Positions 16,003 through 26,269 of a DNA stretch of 64,000 nt are shown one piece after another. Positions within the stretch are counted from its first letter, which is position 1. Each line of letters starts with the position of its first letter. The notes beneath the pieces are model-generated. The model was not told where the DNA came from. It was given only the letters and a program-made list of their open reading frames with translations, and did no database searches. Location: the NCBI RefSeq assembly GCF_004364935.1, contig NZ_SOBT01000008.1:809534-873533 (forward strand), written 5' to 3'. Position numbers and translations under genes: made by a program. The DNA comes from Panacagrimonas perspica (GTDB lineage: Bacteria > Pseudomonadota > Gammaproteobacteria > Nevskiales > Nevskiaceae).

Positions 16003-16746
16003 TCAGGCCAGCCCGCGCGCTGCCTTGATCAGGTCGTAGGCCGCGGTGATGTCACGGGTTCGTTCCTCCGCCATCTCGCGCATGCTGTCCGGCATTCCGC
16101 GCGCCGCCAGCTTGTCCGGATGGTGCTCGCTCATCAGGCGGCGATACGCTTTCTTGAGATCGACGTCGCTGACCTGGGTGTCGACGCCCATCACCGCGTA
16201 GGCATCGTCCAGCTTGTGCTGCGACGAGTTGTTGTGGATGCGCAGATTCGCTTCCAGCCGCTGCAGCTCGGCTTCCGGCAAGCCCAGCCCGCGCGCGATG
16301 CTCAGAAACAGGCGGTGTTCCTCTGGACTGACTTTTCCATCGGCCGCCAGCGCCGCGAGCTGCACCTGCAGGAACATCTCGACCAGCGGCCGCTGCCCGC
16401 GACAGGCCTTCGCGAACGTCGAGACCTCGGCATCCAGATCGAAGTTTGGCCCCTTGCCACGATTGAACGCGGCGCGTGCCGTGGCCCTGCCTTCGGCGGA
16501 CAGGTGCAGGCGCGCGAACAAGGCCTCGGCCACGCGGATCTCGTCCTCCGAGACGTGGCCATCGGCCTTGCACACGGCCCCCATGACCGCGAAGGTCGAA
16601 TCCAGGAAGCGCGTCTGCACCGCACGGGCCAGCGTCTTGCGCAGCAGCAGACCCAGCCCGTAACCGATCAGGGCACCCCAGAACAGACCCGACCATCCCC
16701 CCGCGATCGATCCGATGATCGCGCCCAGCCAGACAAAGATATTCAT
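16003..16746 (-). CDS. djlA: DjlA-like membrane-anchored J-domain co-chaperone
   Basis: A 247-residue protein with an N-terminal Gly-rich transmembrane segment (FVWLGAIIGSIAGGWSGLFWG), a central TerB-like helical domain (two acidic repeats such as KADGHVSEDE and AADGKVSPEE) and a C-terminal J domain with the HPD motif (LMSEHHPDKLAARG). This order is that of DjlA, which stimulates DnaK ATPase at the inner membrane. ATG 16746 is used; the adjacent GTG at 16749 is equivalent. It stands alone between two palindromic repeats. Confidence 0.87.
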   Translation of the reverse strand: MNIFVWLGAIIGSIAGGWSGLFWGALIGYGLGLLLRKTLARAVQTRFLDSTFAVMGAVCKADGHVSEDEIRVAEALFARLHLSAEGRATARAAFNRGKGPNFDLDAEVSTFAKACRGQRPLVEMFLQVQLAALAADGKVSPEEHRLFLSIARGLGLPEAELQRLEANLRIHNNSSQHKLDDAYAVMGVDTQVSDVDLKKAYRRLMSEHHPDKLAARGMPDSMREMAEERTRDITAAYDLIKAARGLA

Positions 16747-16849
16747 CACGCCATCTTATCCGGCGAGCCGGTGACGGCGTCTCGTTCGAGGGTTGCGGTG
16801 GCGGCGCTGAGGACGATCGCCGCGAAGCCCGGTTGCGTTCCGCTCCACC

Positions 16850-16935
16850 GTAGCCCGGACGCAGTCCGGGATCCCGCTTCGTCGATCGGCGAAATCCTGG
16901 ACGGAGCGCGACCCCGGACTGCGTCCGGGCTACGG
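16850..16935. repeat. Paired palindromic repeat, copy 3, overlapping a gene end
   Basis: gtagcccggacgcagtccgg and ccggactgcgtccgggctac lie about 45 bases apart. The outer cta at 16930-16932 is the reverse complement of the TAG that ends the minus-strand gene 16930-18783, so the repeat supplies that stop codon. Confidence 0.85.
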
Positions 16936-18783
16936 TTGGTGCGTCACGGTGACTGAAGGTGTGCTGGCGGCTGCGCGACGGCGATTCCAGGCGTCGAGCG
17001 CAGGCGCGAGCACGAGGTCGTAGATCAGATCCGCGAGCTGTCGGAAGCCCGGTAGGCCGGAGACCCACGCCAGCCATCGCAAGCTTGGCAGGTCGCGCCA
17101 GATCGCACGCATCGCGTCCATGCCGCTGCGCAGACGACCATCCGAGGTGTAGACGAACAGCCGGCGGCGCAGATCGTCCGCCTTCAGGCCATAAGCCGGC
17201 AGGCCCGGGAATCCGAAGTCGATCGAGCAGAACGTGATGCTGCGATGTTCGCGCTGCGACTCGGCGCGATAACGATCCATCTCCGCATGGCACACCGGGC
17301 AGGCGTCGTTGACGTAGACCGCGACCGTCGTGGCCTTCGACGGCGCGGGCACGAGGATGGCGCGCAGGGCGCCGTCCAGTCGCGGATGCCGGAAGCGGAA
17401 GTCCTGCGCCAGCGCCACGCGCGGCTCGATGCGCTGGCTGCCCAGGAAGAGCTCGGACATGCCGCCGGGCAAGGCGTGCAGGAATCGCGCGGGCACTCGC
17501 AGCCACGCGGGACGGTGCAGCGTCTCGGCAAGACGCTGCGTGAACACCCGCTGCGTGACCGCTTCAGGCGCGACGGCGTTGATCGCGCCGCGCATCGAGG
17601 TGCGATCCATCGCATGCAGCAGCAGGCGCACGAGATCATCGAGATGGATCCAGGACTGCCACTGGCGGCCGTCGCCGAGGACCGTCGCGGCGCCGAAGCG
17701 CGCTGCGAGTGCCAGCGGTTGGAGCAGGCCGCCGCCCGGCCCGAGTACCAGGCCGATGCGTATGCGGCAGACCCTGACGCCCCGTGTGCCCGCACGCTCG
17801 GCCGCAGCCTCCCATTGGCCACAGACCTCGGCGAGGAAGCCGGAGCCGGGCGTGTCGTCCTCGCCCAAGGTCGCGTCGGCACGATCCCCGTAGTACCCGA
17901 TCGCCGACGCATTGATCAGGACTTCCGGCGCACGCTCCAGCCGCGCGATCAGGGCACCGACCCGTGCCGCCATCGCGACACGGCTGTCGACCAGGCGCTG
18001 CTTGCGTCGCCGCGTCCACGGTCCACCCGCGATCGGCTCGCCGGCAAGATTGAAGAGGGTGTCGATGCGACGCGAGCTGGCGAGCCGCGCAAGATCATCG
18101 ACGACTTCGACGTGCGGTCCAAACTGGTCGCGCGCGATCTCCGGATGACGGCTCAGCGCGATCACGCGCTCGCCGCGCTCGACCAGGGCCCGCACCAGCG
18201 CGCGTCCGACGAAGCCGGTCGCACCGGTGACCAGCACTTCGCGCGCCGATGCCTTGTGCTGCGCGCGGACCGGATCGCGCTGCCACTGCGGCACACCGAG
18301 CCGCGCGACCGCGAACAGGTTGCGCAGGCCCCAGGCCAGCACGCCGCAACCGAACAGCGTCATCAGCCACGACCACCCGCCGTAATCGACCGGGCTGATC
18401 GCCGTGGGCGCGTGAGACCATTCCTGTAGCGGCGCTGCCAGCAGCACGAGCAGCACGCCGTAGTTGATCGACAGCAGCGTGTGCAGCACGCGCTCGAACG
18501 GGGGCAGGGGACGCGACCGATCCTCCTCGATGAAATCCCACAGCGTGATGACGACCTCCGTGACGAGCAGCGCGATCAGCAGCCACACCCACGTCCCGTT
18601 CCAGGACCACCACGCGATCCCGATGTAGATCAGGCCGTAGATCAGCTCGCGCACGCTGTGCAGCGCCAGCTCCTTGCGCGCACCGGGCTGGCTCGGCAGT
18701 CGCGCCTGCAGTTCGTGGTGCCAGAGATTGTCGAGACCGCCCATCACGCTCTGGAGGGTGAGAAAGATCATCAGCGTGATCAT
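16930..18783 (-). CDS. Fusion: membrane domain + TIGR01777-type epimerase + DUF393 thioredoxin-like domain
   Basis: A 617-residue protein with three parts. Residues 1 to ~170 contain four hydrophobic segments (for example ELIYGLIYIGIAWWSW, WVWLLIALLVTEVVITLW). Residues ~180-475 are an SDR-type nucleotide-sugar-epimerase-like domain of the YfcH/TIGR01777 family (LVTGATGFVGRALVRAL, INASAIGYYGDR). Residues ~485-600 are DUF393-like with a CxxC (YVNDACPVCHAEMDRY). The parts occur as separate genes elsewhere, so this is a domain fusion; the substrate is unknown. It begins in an ATGA overlap with the DUF4166 gene upstream, and its TAG stop comes from a palindromic repeat. Confidence 0.8.
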   Translation of the reverse strand: MITLMIFLTLQSVMGGLDNLWHHELQARLPSQPGARKELALHSVRELIYGLIYIGIAWWSWNGTWVWLLIALLVTEVVITLWDFIEEDRSRPLPPFERVLHTLLSINYGVLLVLLAAPLQEWSHAPTAISPVDYGGWSWLMTLFGCGVLAWGLRNLFAVARLGVPQWQRDPVRAQHKASAREVLVTGATGFVGRALVRALVERGERVIALSRHPEIARDQFGPHVEVVDDLARLASSRRIDTLFNLAGEPIAGGPWTRRRKQRLVDSRVAMAARVGALIARLERAPEVLINASAIGYYGDRADATLGEDDTPGSGFLAEVCGQWEAAAERAGTRGVRVCRIRIGLVLGPGGGLLQPLALAARFGAATVLGDGRQWQSWIHLDDLVRLLLHAMDRTSMRGAINAVAPEAVTQRVFTQRLAETLHRPAWLRVPARFLHALPGGMSELFLGSQRIEPRVALAQDFRFRHPRLDGALRAILVPAPSKATTVAVYVNDACPVCHAEMDRYRAESQREHRSITFCSIDFGFPGLPAYGLKADDLRRRLFVYTSDGRLRSGMDAMRAIWRDLPSLRWLAWVSGLPGFRQLADLIYDLVLAPALDAWNRRRAAASTPSVTVTHQP

Positions 18784-19448
18784 CGGAGGGCTCCGATGCT
18801 CTGCGCGTCTTCCACGACGTCATGGAAGACGCCGTCCTGGTGGAACAGCGTGCCGAACAGCGCGTGATGGATCGTCATCGTGAAGTGGAAGCGGCCGTCG
18901 CCGAGATCGCGATGGATCACGTGCGCGGTGCCCGGTGACAGCAGGTGCGGAATCGACAGGTAACGTCCGCCGATGCGGCAGAAATAGCGCAGGCTCAGGA
19001 AATGCAGGTCGCCGTTGGCTTCGAACACGGCCAGCCGCATGCCCAGGCCCAGTCCGACGCACTCGAGCAGCGAGCCTTCCGGCCCACCGCGTTTGGTCGA
19101 TTGCACGCGCGCCGGCGCGCGTCCGGCGAAGTGGTATTCGCGCTGCCAGATCACGCCGCCGCAGCCGTCGTCGACCAGGCGGATGTCGGTCGGCACGTCG
19201 CGGCCGCGATGCAGCGCGAACGGGGTGCCGATCAGCCGGCACAGCTGGGCGAGCAGCCAGCCGAAGAACGAGCACTCGACCTTTTCCATGACGCCGCGAT
19301 AGCGGATGTCGCGATCGGCGTCCGGCTTGTCCGTGAATCGGCGGCGGATCTCGCCGCGCAGGCGGCGCCAGCCGCCGGCGCCGACCAGGGCTTCGAAGTC
19401 GGTGGCGCCGTTGCGGGCGAAGGCCTCTGGATCGGTCAGTGCGTTCAC
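18780..19448 (-). CDS. DUF4166 protein
   Basis: A 222-residue soluble protein that I recognise as DUF4166 by its pattern: a central RDIRYRGVMEKVECSFFGWL, WQREYHFAGRAPARVQSTKR, a hydrophobic GLGLGMRLAVFEANGDLHF strand, and the C-terminal HFTMTIHHALFG...FHQDGVFHD. DUF4166 is often found fused to or beside SDR epimerase-like proteins, and here it is coupled (ATGA overlap) to such a fusion protein. The biochemical role is unknown. The start codon is GTG 19448. It is divergent from the histidine kinase operon across ~170 bases. Confidence 0.75.
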   Translation of the reverse strand: MNALTDPEAFARNGATDFEALVGAGGWRRLRGEIRRRFTDKPDADRDIRYRGVMEKVECSFFGWLLAQLCRLIGTPFALHRGRDVPTDIRLVDDGCGGVIWQREYHFAGRAPARVQSTKRGGPEGSLLECVGLGLGMRLAVFEANGDLHFLSLRYFCRIGGRYLSIPHLLSPGTAHVIHRDLGDGRFHFTMTIHHALFGTLFHQDGVFHDVVEDAQSIGALR

Positions 19449-19560
19449 AGGATGTCCGGTGGGAGTTCGCTACCGAGGTCCCAAGCTCCGTGCCGTTTCT
19501 TGCCGCCTTCACAACGGCATGAACGATAACGGATAAGCCGAATTTCGAGAGCAGCGCCAT

Positions 19561-19575
19561 GTCAACGACGTTGAC
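19561..19575. promoter_or_regulatory. Perfect inverted repeat, likely operator
   Basis: GTCAAC-GAC-GTTGAC is a 15-base inverted repeat between divergent genes. It overlaps the -35 element of the promoter proposed for the histidine kinase/molybdenum-cofactor operon, a typical repressor or activator site. The protein that binds it is unknown. Confidence 0.5.
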
Positions 19576-19598
19576 GTTTTCGATTGCTGCCCTGTAAA
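19571..19598 (+). promoter_or_regulatory. Sigma-70-like promoter of the kinase/molybdenum-cofactor operon
   Basis: TTGACG (-35, five of six consensus) is followed after 16 bases by TGTAAA (-10, four of six). The start would fall near 19605, about 15 bases before the kinase ATG. The -35 box is part of the inverted repeat GTCAACGACGTTGAC. Confidence 0.45.
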
Positions 19599-19619
19599 CC
19601 AAGTTGATATGTTCGCGCC

Positions 19620-21454
19620 ATGTCACCGCTGGCCGTCCACATCGCACTGACGCTGACCTTCGTCGAGAGCATCGGCCTGGGCCTGCTGCTGCTGCGGGTG
19701 CGTGGCGTACCGGGACTCCGCCTGCTGGTGGGCTTCCTGTTCGGGGTCGCGGTGTGGGTGCTGAGCTGCGAGCTGCCAGTGTGGATCGGGCCCTCCGGCA
19801 GGCCGCTCGGCGAGGCGCTGATCGGTGTCTCGGCGCTCACCTCGTCGGTGTTCGTCCACTTCGTGCTGGTGCTCTGCGACGTGCTGCGCACGAGGCTCCG
19901 CCTGGCGCTGGTCTACGGCGTCGGCGGCGCCACCTGCCTGGTCGCGATGCTGCTCGGCACCGGCAGCTACCAGCCGTGGCTGGGCTTCGAGTCCTTCTTC
20001 TTCGTCGACACGGTCGGCTGGGTCGTCGGCATCGTGTGGGCGCTGATGGGTCTGGCCGGCCACCTGGTGATGGCCTGGGCCTGGTGGCAGCGCCGCGGAC
20101 CGCCGCGCGGCCAACTCATGGCGATGTGCCTGGCCAGCGGCTGGGGCCTGGTGTGCATGTCCGGCTACGCGTTCGCGCCGGTGGGGATCCAGGTCTATCC
20201 GTTCCCGCTGCTGTTGCTGCCGGCGTATCCGCTGATCCTGGTCTACGGGATCCTGCGCTACGAGCTGATGATCGTGAACGCCTGGGCGCGGCGTGGCCTG
20301 GCCTGGGCGCTGGTCGTCGGCATCGGGTCGGCGCTGGTGATCGCGGTGGCGACCTTGCCGCTGCCGTTCGGCCGGCCGTCGTCGGGCTGGGAGCTGTGGC
20401 TGATCAGCGTGATCACGCTGCTCGCGGCCGGCCTGCTGCTCGACCCGTTCCGACGGCTGGCGACGTGCCTGGTGTATCCGGGTTCGCAACTGGGCGAGGG
20501 CGTTGTCGATGACTGGCGCGAGCAGTTGTCGACGGCGGAGTCGCGGGAAGCCCTCGCGCTCATCGCGGAGCGCGAGATCTCCCGCCAGCTGCGTCTGGAT
20601 ATCCGCGTCCTGCTCGGTGATGCCGCGCGATCGGCCGCGGAGCGCACCCCGACGCTGCACTGCGTGAAGCACGGCAATCGATGGAAGTGCGAACTGCTGG
20701 GCTGGGAAGCCGCGCCGCCGGGACCGCGCTACGTCGCGCAGATCTTCGGCACCGTGCTGGCCGACGCGATGCACGGACTCGAACAGGCGGTGGCCTTCGC
20801 CGATCGCGAGCGCGAGCGGCAGAAGCAGGAACGTCTGGCCGAACTCGGCGCGCTGGCGGCGACGGTGGCGCACGACATCCGCAATCCGCTGAACATCATC
20901 GGCATGGCCGCCGCGATGGCGCCGCCGGCCATCCGCGAGGAGATCGCGACGCAGACGGCGCGCATCTCGCAGCTCGCCACCGACCTGCTCGACTACGCGA
21001 AGTCCTGGCAGGTCGAGAAGCGGCCGCTGGATCTGGCCGACCAGCTGCGCGCGATGCTCGGTTCGTCGGCAGGCGTCGAACTCGACGCGGGTCTGCAGGA
21101 TGGACTGCGGGTCGATGGCGACTCGCGCCGCCTGCAGCAGGCGCTGATCAATCTCGTCGACAACGCGCGCGATGCGGTGCGCGACGTCGACGGCGGCCGC
21201 GTGCGCATCGAGGCTTCGCGCGACGCCGACGGCTCGGTATGCGTGTACGTCTGCGACAACGGACGCGGCGTGCCGGCCGAGATCCGCGACACGCTGTTCC
21301 AGCCCTTCGTGTCGCGCCGCCCGGGCGGCACCGGCCTGGGCCTGGCCATCGTCGCCAAGATCATGCTGGCGCACGGCGGCAGCGCGACGCTCGACGCGCG
21401 TGAGCCCTGGGCCACGTGTTTCACCCTTCGATTTCCGCCGCCGGTGATTTCGCC

Positions 21455-21458
<4 letters not shown>
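19620..21458 (+). CDS. Sensor histidine kinase with multi-helix N-terminal membrane domain
   Basis: A 612-residue kinase. Residues 1 to ~285 form about seven transmembrane helices (for example LRLLVGFLFGVAVWVLSCE, LWLISVITLLAAGLLL), a linker region follows, and from ~410 there is a HisKA/HATPase core: H-box VAHDIRNPLNIIG, N-box LINLVDNARDAV, G1 DNGRGVP, G2 GGTGLGLAIV. It should autophosphorylate and pass phosphate to the response regulator, whose ATG overlaps its stop (ATGA). The signal is unknown. Its position heading the molybdenum-cofactor operon suggests a link to molybdenum or nitrate metabolism, which is inference from context. Confidence 0.87.
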
Positions 21459-22851
<1,393 letters not shown>

Positions 22852-22855
<4 letters not shown>

Positions 22856-23448
22856 GCGCGCCAGGCCCGTCGCCCGCCTGCAGCGCCGGCATCCTGGCCG
22901 GCGGCGCCAGCACGCGCTTCGGCGGCCAGGACAAGGGCTGGATCGAGCTGCGCGGACGGCCGCTGATCGAATGGACCTTGGAGGCGGTGCGACCGCAGGC
23001 GCAGCAGATTCTGGTGTCCGCCAACCGCAACCTCGAGCGCTACCGCGCCCTCGGCGTGACGGTGGTCAGCGATCCCGGTACGGACGCCGAGCGCTTCGAC
23101 GGCCCGCTCGCCGGCCTTGCGCGGCTGCTGGGCGCCGCCGACCAGGAGTGGCTGCTCTGCGTGCCCTGCGATGCGGTCCAGCTGCCGGCCGACCTGGCTC
23201 GCCAGTTCGCCACGGCAGCCAGCGTGTCGCAGGCGGACATCGCGGTGCTGGCAGACGCCCAGGGCCTGCACCCGACGTTCTGCTACGTACGCACGGCCCT
23301 GGCGGCCGATGCGCAACGCTGTTTCGACGACGGGGAGCGGGCGCCCCGGCGCTGGTTCGAACGCCACCGTGTGGCGCGCGTCGAGGGCCCGACGCCGATC
23401 AATCTGAATACTCCCGAGGCACTGCGCGCGTTAGAGTTACGGCTGTGA
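22852..23448 (+). CDS. mobA: Molybdenum cofactor guanylyltransferase
   Basis: A 198-residue nucleotidyltransferase. The GTP-binding start AGILAGGASTRFGGQDKGW, the DGPLAGLARLL segment and CVPCDAVQLP (the metal-binding Asp) are typical of MobA, which attaches GMP to Mo-molybdopterin to form the MGD cofactor needed by NasA. The C-terminus ends with the family's INLNTPEAL motif. Start and stop overlap the response-regulator and moaA genes. Confidence 0.92.
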
Positions 23449-24476
23449 ATCAGCCTCTCGTCCACCCACCGGAATTCGGCACGCTGCGCGACGCCCGCGG
23501 ACGCCACAAGCGCAAGCTGCGGCTGTCGCTGACGGACCGGTGCAACCTGCAGTGCCTGTACTGCATGCCGGAGCACCCGAAATGGCTGCCGCGCGAGCAG
23601 ATCCTGCGGCGCGACGAGCTGGTGCGGATGGTCCGGCTGTTCGTCACCGAGCTGGGAATCCGCGAGATCCGCCTCACCGGTGGTGAGCCGCTGCTGCGCC
23701 GCGACGTCGTCGAGATCGTCTCCGAACTCGACCAGCTGCGCGGCCTGGGCCTGGAACGCATCGCGATGACCAGCAACGCGGTGCGGCTGGCGCCGGTGGC
23801 GCAGGCCCTGAAGGGCGCCGGTCTCGACGACCTGAACATCAGCATCGACAGCATCACGCCCGAGCGCTTCAACGCGATGACGCGCGGGCAGGTGGCGCCG
23901 GTGCTCCAGGGGATCTCCGCGGCGCGTGACGCCGGCATCAGCGTGAAACTCAACAGCGTCGTCATTCGCGGCTACAACGAGGACGAGGTGCTGCCGCTGG
24001 TGCGCTGGGCGTACGCGGAGAACCTGTCGTTGCGCTTCATCGAATTCATGCCGCTGGACGGGCGCGGCTTCTGGACACAGGAAAAGGTGATCAGCGAGGA
24101 CGAGATCCTGCGCGAGGTCGCCACCGAATTCTCGGTGCGACGCCTGCCGCGCACGCCCGAGCCGGCCGAATACTTCCTGCTCGGACCGAAAGACGTGAAG
24201 GGTGACGGCACGTTTCGTCTGGGCGTGATCCCGACGATCTCGCGACCGTTCTGCTCGACCTGCGATCGCGTGCGGCTGTCGGCAACCGGCGAGCTGTACT
24301 CCTGCCTGTTCTCGGAGAAGGGACGCGACCTGAAGACGCCGCTGCGTGCGGGCGCCGACGACGCAGCGCTGATGCGCGAGATCCGCGAGCACGTCTGGCA
24401 CAAGGAAGCGGGCTACGCGGCGCGGCCGCAGGGCTACGTCGAGCGCACCGTCACGATGCATCGGCTGGGCGGATAG
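23445..24476 (+). CDS. moaA: GTP 3',8-cyclase (molybdenum cofactor biosynthesis)
   Basis: A 343-residue radical-SAM enzyme that starts molybdopterin synthesis from GTP. The SAM cluster Cys are C33, C37 and C40 (DRCNLQCLYC). RLTGGEPLLRRD is the GGEP motif. The C-terminal second-cluster region reads FCSTCDRVRLSATGELYSC, and the protein ends in Gly-Gly, as required for MoaA. The GTG start at 23445 overlaps the mobA stop (GTGA); a longer frame upstream runs through mobA and is not used. Confidence 0.95.
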   Translation: MNQPLVHPPEFGTLRDARGRHKRKLRLSLTDRCNLQCLYCMPEHPKWLPREQILRRDELVRMVRLFVTELGIREIRLTGGEPLLRRDVVEIVSELDQLRGLGLERIAMTSNAVRLAPVAQALKGAGLDDLNISIDSITPERFNAMTRGQVAPVLQGISAARDAGISVKLNSVVIRGYNEDEVLPLVRWAYAENLSLRFIEFMPLDGRGFWTQEKVISEDEILREVATEFSVRRLPRTPEPAEYFLLGPKDVKGDGTFRLGVIPTISRPFCSTCDRVRLSATGELYSCLFSEKGRDLKTPLRAGADDAALMREIREHVWHKEAGYAARPQGYVERTVTMHRLGG

Positions 24477-24485
24477 GCAAGGCGC

Positions 24486-24728
24486 ATGCGAATCGAGGTG
24501 AGCTTCTGGGGCGTGATGCGCAGGCACGCAGGTGCCGAACGCCGCGTGCTGGAAGTGGGCGAGGGCGCGGACGTGGGCACGCTGGTGGCGGCGATCGACG
24601 GCGGCGCGGCGATGGCCAGCGAACTCGAGCGTTGCGCATTCGCGATCGGCACGACGCTGGTGCCGCGCAGTCACATCCTCAGCGAAGGCGACGAAGTCGC
24701 CGTGTTGCCACCGGTCAGCGGCGGCTGA
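24486..24728 (+). CDS. moaD: Molybdopterin synthase sulfur-carrier subunit
   Basis: An 80-residue ubiquitin-like protein. The C-terminal VLPPVSGG with Gly-Gly is the site that becomes a thiocarboxylate and delivers sulfur to MoaE. The strand pattern (RIEVSFWGVMRRHAG, EVAVLPPV) and length fit MoaD. It is 9 bases after moaA and 21 before moaE. Confidence 0.93.
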   Translation: MRIEVSFWGVMRRHAGAERRVLEVGEGADVGTLVAAIDGGAAMASELERCAFAIGTTLVPRSHILSEGDEVAVLPPVSGG

Positions 24729-24749
24729 CGAACACACATCATCCGGATC

Positions 24750-25223
24750 ATGGGACAGCAGACACCCGAACTCCTGGCGGCACGCGTGCAATCGAGCGCC
24801 CTGTCGCTCGATCTGCTGCTGTCGGACACCGAGCGCGACGACTGCGGCGCACTCGCGATCTTTTCCGGGACCGTGCGCAATCATCACGAAGGACGCGCCG
24901 TCACCGGCCTCGAGTACACCTCGCACGTGCCGCTGGCCGAGCGGATCATCGAAGAGATCGAGGCCGAGACGCGCGAGCGCTTCGGCGTGCCGGTGTGCCG
25001 GGTGCAGCACCGCATCGGGCGTCTGGGCATCGGCGAGAGCGCGATCATCGCCGTCGTGCGTTCGGCGCATCGAGCCGAAGCTTTCGCCGCGCTGCGCTAC
25101 GCGGTGGACGCGACCAAGGCGCGCGCGCCGATCTGGAAGGAAGAGTTCTATCCGGACGGGTCGAGCAGTTTCGTGCAGGGCTGCTGCATCGCGCCGGACC
25201 AGGAAGCAGCGGGAGATGCGTGA
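24750..25223 (+). CDS. moaE: Molybdopterin synthase catalytic subunit
   Basis: A 157-residue MoaE. Family features are GALAIFSGTVRNHHEGRAV, LEYTSHVPLAE, HRIGRLGIGESAIIAVV, and the active-site region RAPIWKEEFYPDGSSSFV with the conserved lysines. Together with MoaD it converts cyclic pyranopterin phosphate to molybdopterin. A single repeat arm and about 119 bases separate it from the next gene. Confidence 0.93.
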   Translation: MGQQTPELLAARVQSSALSLDLLLSDTERDDCGALAIFSGTVRNHHEGRAVTGLEYTSHVPLAERIIEEIEAETRERFGVPVCRVQHRIGRLGIGESAIIAVVRSAHRAEAFAALRYAVDATKARAPIWKEEFYPDGSSSFVQGCCIAPDQEAAGDA

Positions 25224-25293
25224 CATCGGTCGCTCTGCCCTGACGACGTCCGGGGCTTTTTCCACATTCATCCCGCCGCCGTGCGGGGTGACG

Positions 25294-25318
25294 ATCCCGG
25301 ACTTCGTCCGGGCTACGG
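25294..25318. repeat. Single palindromic repeat arm, copy 4
   Basis: atcccggacttcgtccgggctacgg is one arm of the element found as inverted pairs elsewhere in this window. It lies between moaE and moaC-moaB. No convincing partner arm is visible upstream. Confidence 0.75.
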
Positions 25319-25342
25319 GTCTGGATCGAGAAGTGAAACCGA

Positions 25343-26269
25343 ATGCGTGACATCAGCCTCAAGCCGACGACGCTGCGCACCGCGCGCGCCGCCGGTTTCG
25401 TGAAACTTCCGCCCGAGGCCCTGGCGCGCGTCATCGAAGGCAGCGTGCAGAAGGGCGACGTTCGCGAAGCAGCACGCATCGCCGGTCTGATGGCGGTCAA
25501 GCGCACGCCGGATCTGCTGCCGCACTGTCATCCGATCGGCGTGCTGCGCGCCGAGGTCAAGGCGACGATCGCCGAGGACGGCATCAACATCGAGGCCGAG
25601 GTCGAGACCGTTTCGGCCACCGGTGTCGAGATGGAGGCGCTGACGGCGGTGTCGGTCGCCGCGCTCACCGTCTACGACATGCTCAAGGCGCATGCGAGCG
25701 CCGAGCAGATGAAGATCGGCAACATCCATCTCGTGCAGAAGAAGGGTGGCAAGTCGCAGTACGCACGCAAGGCGCGCGGCATGAAGGCGGCGGTGCTGGT
25801 GATGTCCGACACCGTCGCTGCCGGCAAGAAGCCGGACACCGCCGGCGCCTCGGTGCGCGATCGCCTCGGCGAGGCGGGCTTCGAAGTCGTCGCGTTCGAA
25901 GTGATGCCGGACGATCGCGAACAGATCCGCTCGCGCGTCGAACATTTCGTCGCCAGCAAGACCGACTGCGTGATCACCGTCGGCGGCACCGGCCTGGGGC
26001 CGAAGGACTACACGGTCGACGTCGTCGAGCCGCTGCTGACGACGCCGCTGCCCGGATTCATGGAAGCGGCCCGCAGCTTCGGCCAGTCGCGCACGCCGTA
26101 CGCGATGTTGTCGCGTGGCGTGGCGGGCCTGGTCGGGAACACGTTCGTCGCGACATTCCCGGGCTCGCGCCGCGGCGCCGAAGAAACGTTGGCCGCCGTC
26201 CTGCCCGGCCTGATCCACCTGCTCGACGTCTGCCGCACGCTGCGCCCTCACGAGGGCGGATACGAGTGA
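25343..26269 (+). CDS. moaCB: MoaC-MoaB fusion, bifunctional molybdopterin biosynthesis protein
   Basis: A 308-residue fusion. Residues 1 to ~150 are MoaC, cyclic pyranopterin monophosphate synthase (DLLPHCHPIGVLRAEV, VEMEALTAVSVAALTVYDMLK and MKIGNIHLVQKKGGKS). Residues ~155-305 are a MoaB/MogA-like domain (AVLVMSDTVAAGKKPDTAG, TVGGTGLGPKDYTVD, GSRRGAEETL), which adenylylates molybdopterin before metal insertion. One chain thus carries an early and a late step. The stop overlaps the moeA start. Such fusions are known but are less common than separate genes. Confidence 0.92.
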   Translation: MRDISLKPTTLRTARAAGFVKLPPEALARVIEGSVQKGDVREAARIAGLMAVKRTPDLLPHCHPIGVLRAEVKATIAEDGINIEAEVETVSATGVEMEALTAVSVAALTVYDMLKAHASAEQMKIGNIHLVQKKGGKSQYARKARGMKAAVLVMSDTVAAGKKPDTAGASVRDRLGEAGFEVVAFEVMPDDREQIRSRVEHFVASKTDCVITVGGTGLGPKDYTVDVVEPLLTTPLPGFMEAARSFGQSRTPYAMLSRGVAGLVGNTFVATFPGSRRGAEETLAAVLPGLIHLLDVCRTLRPHEGGYE

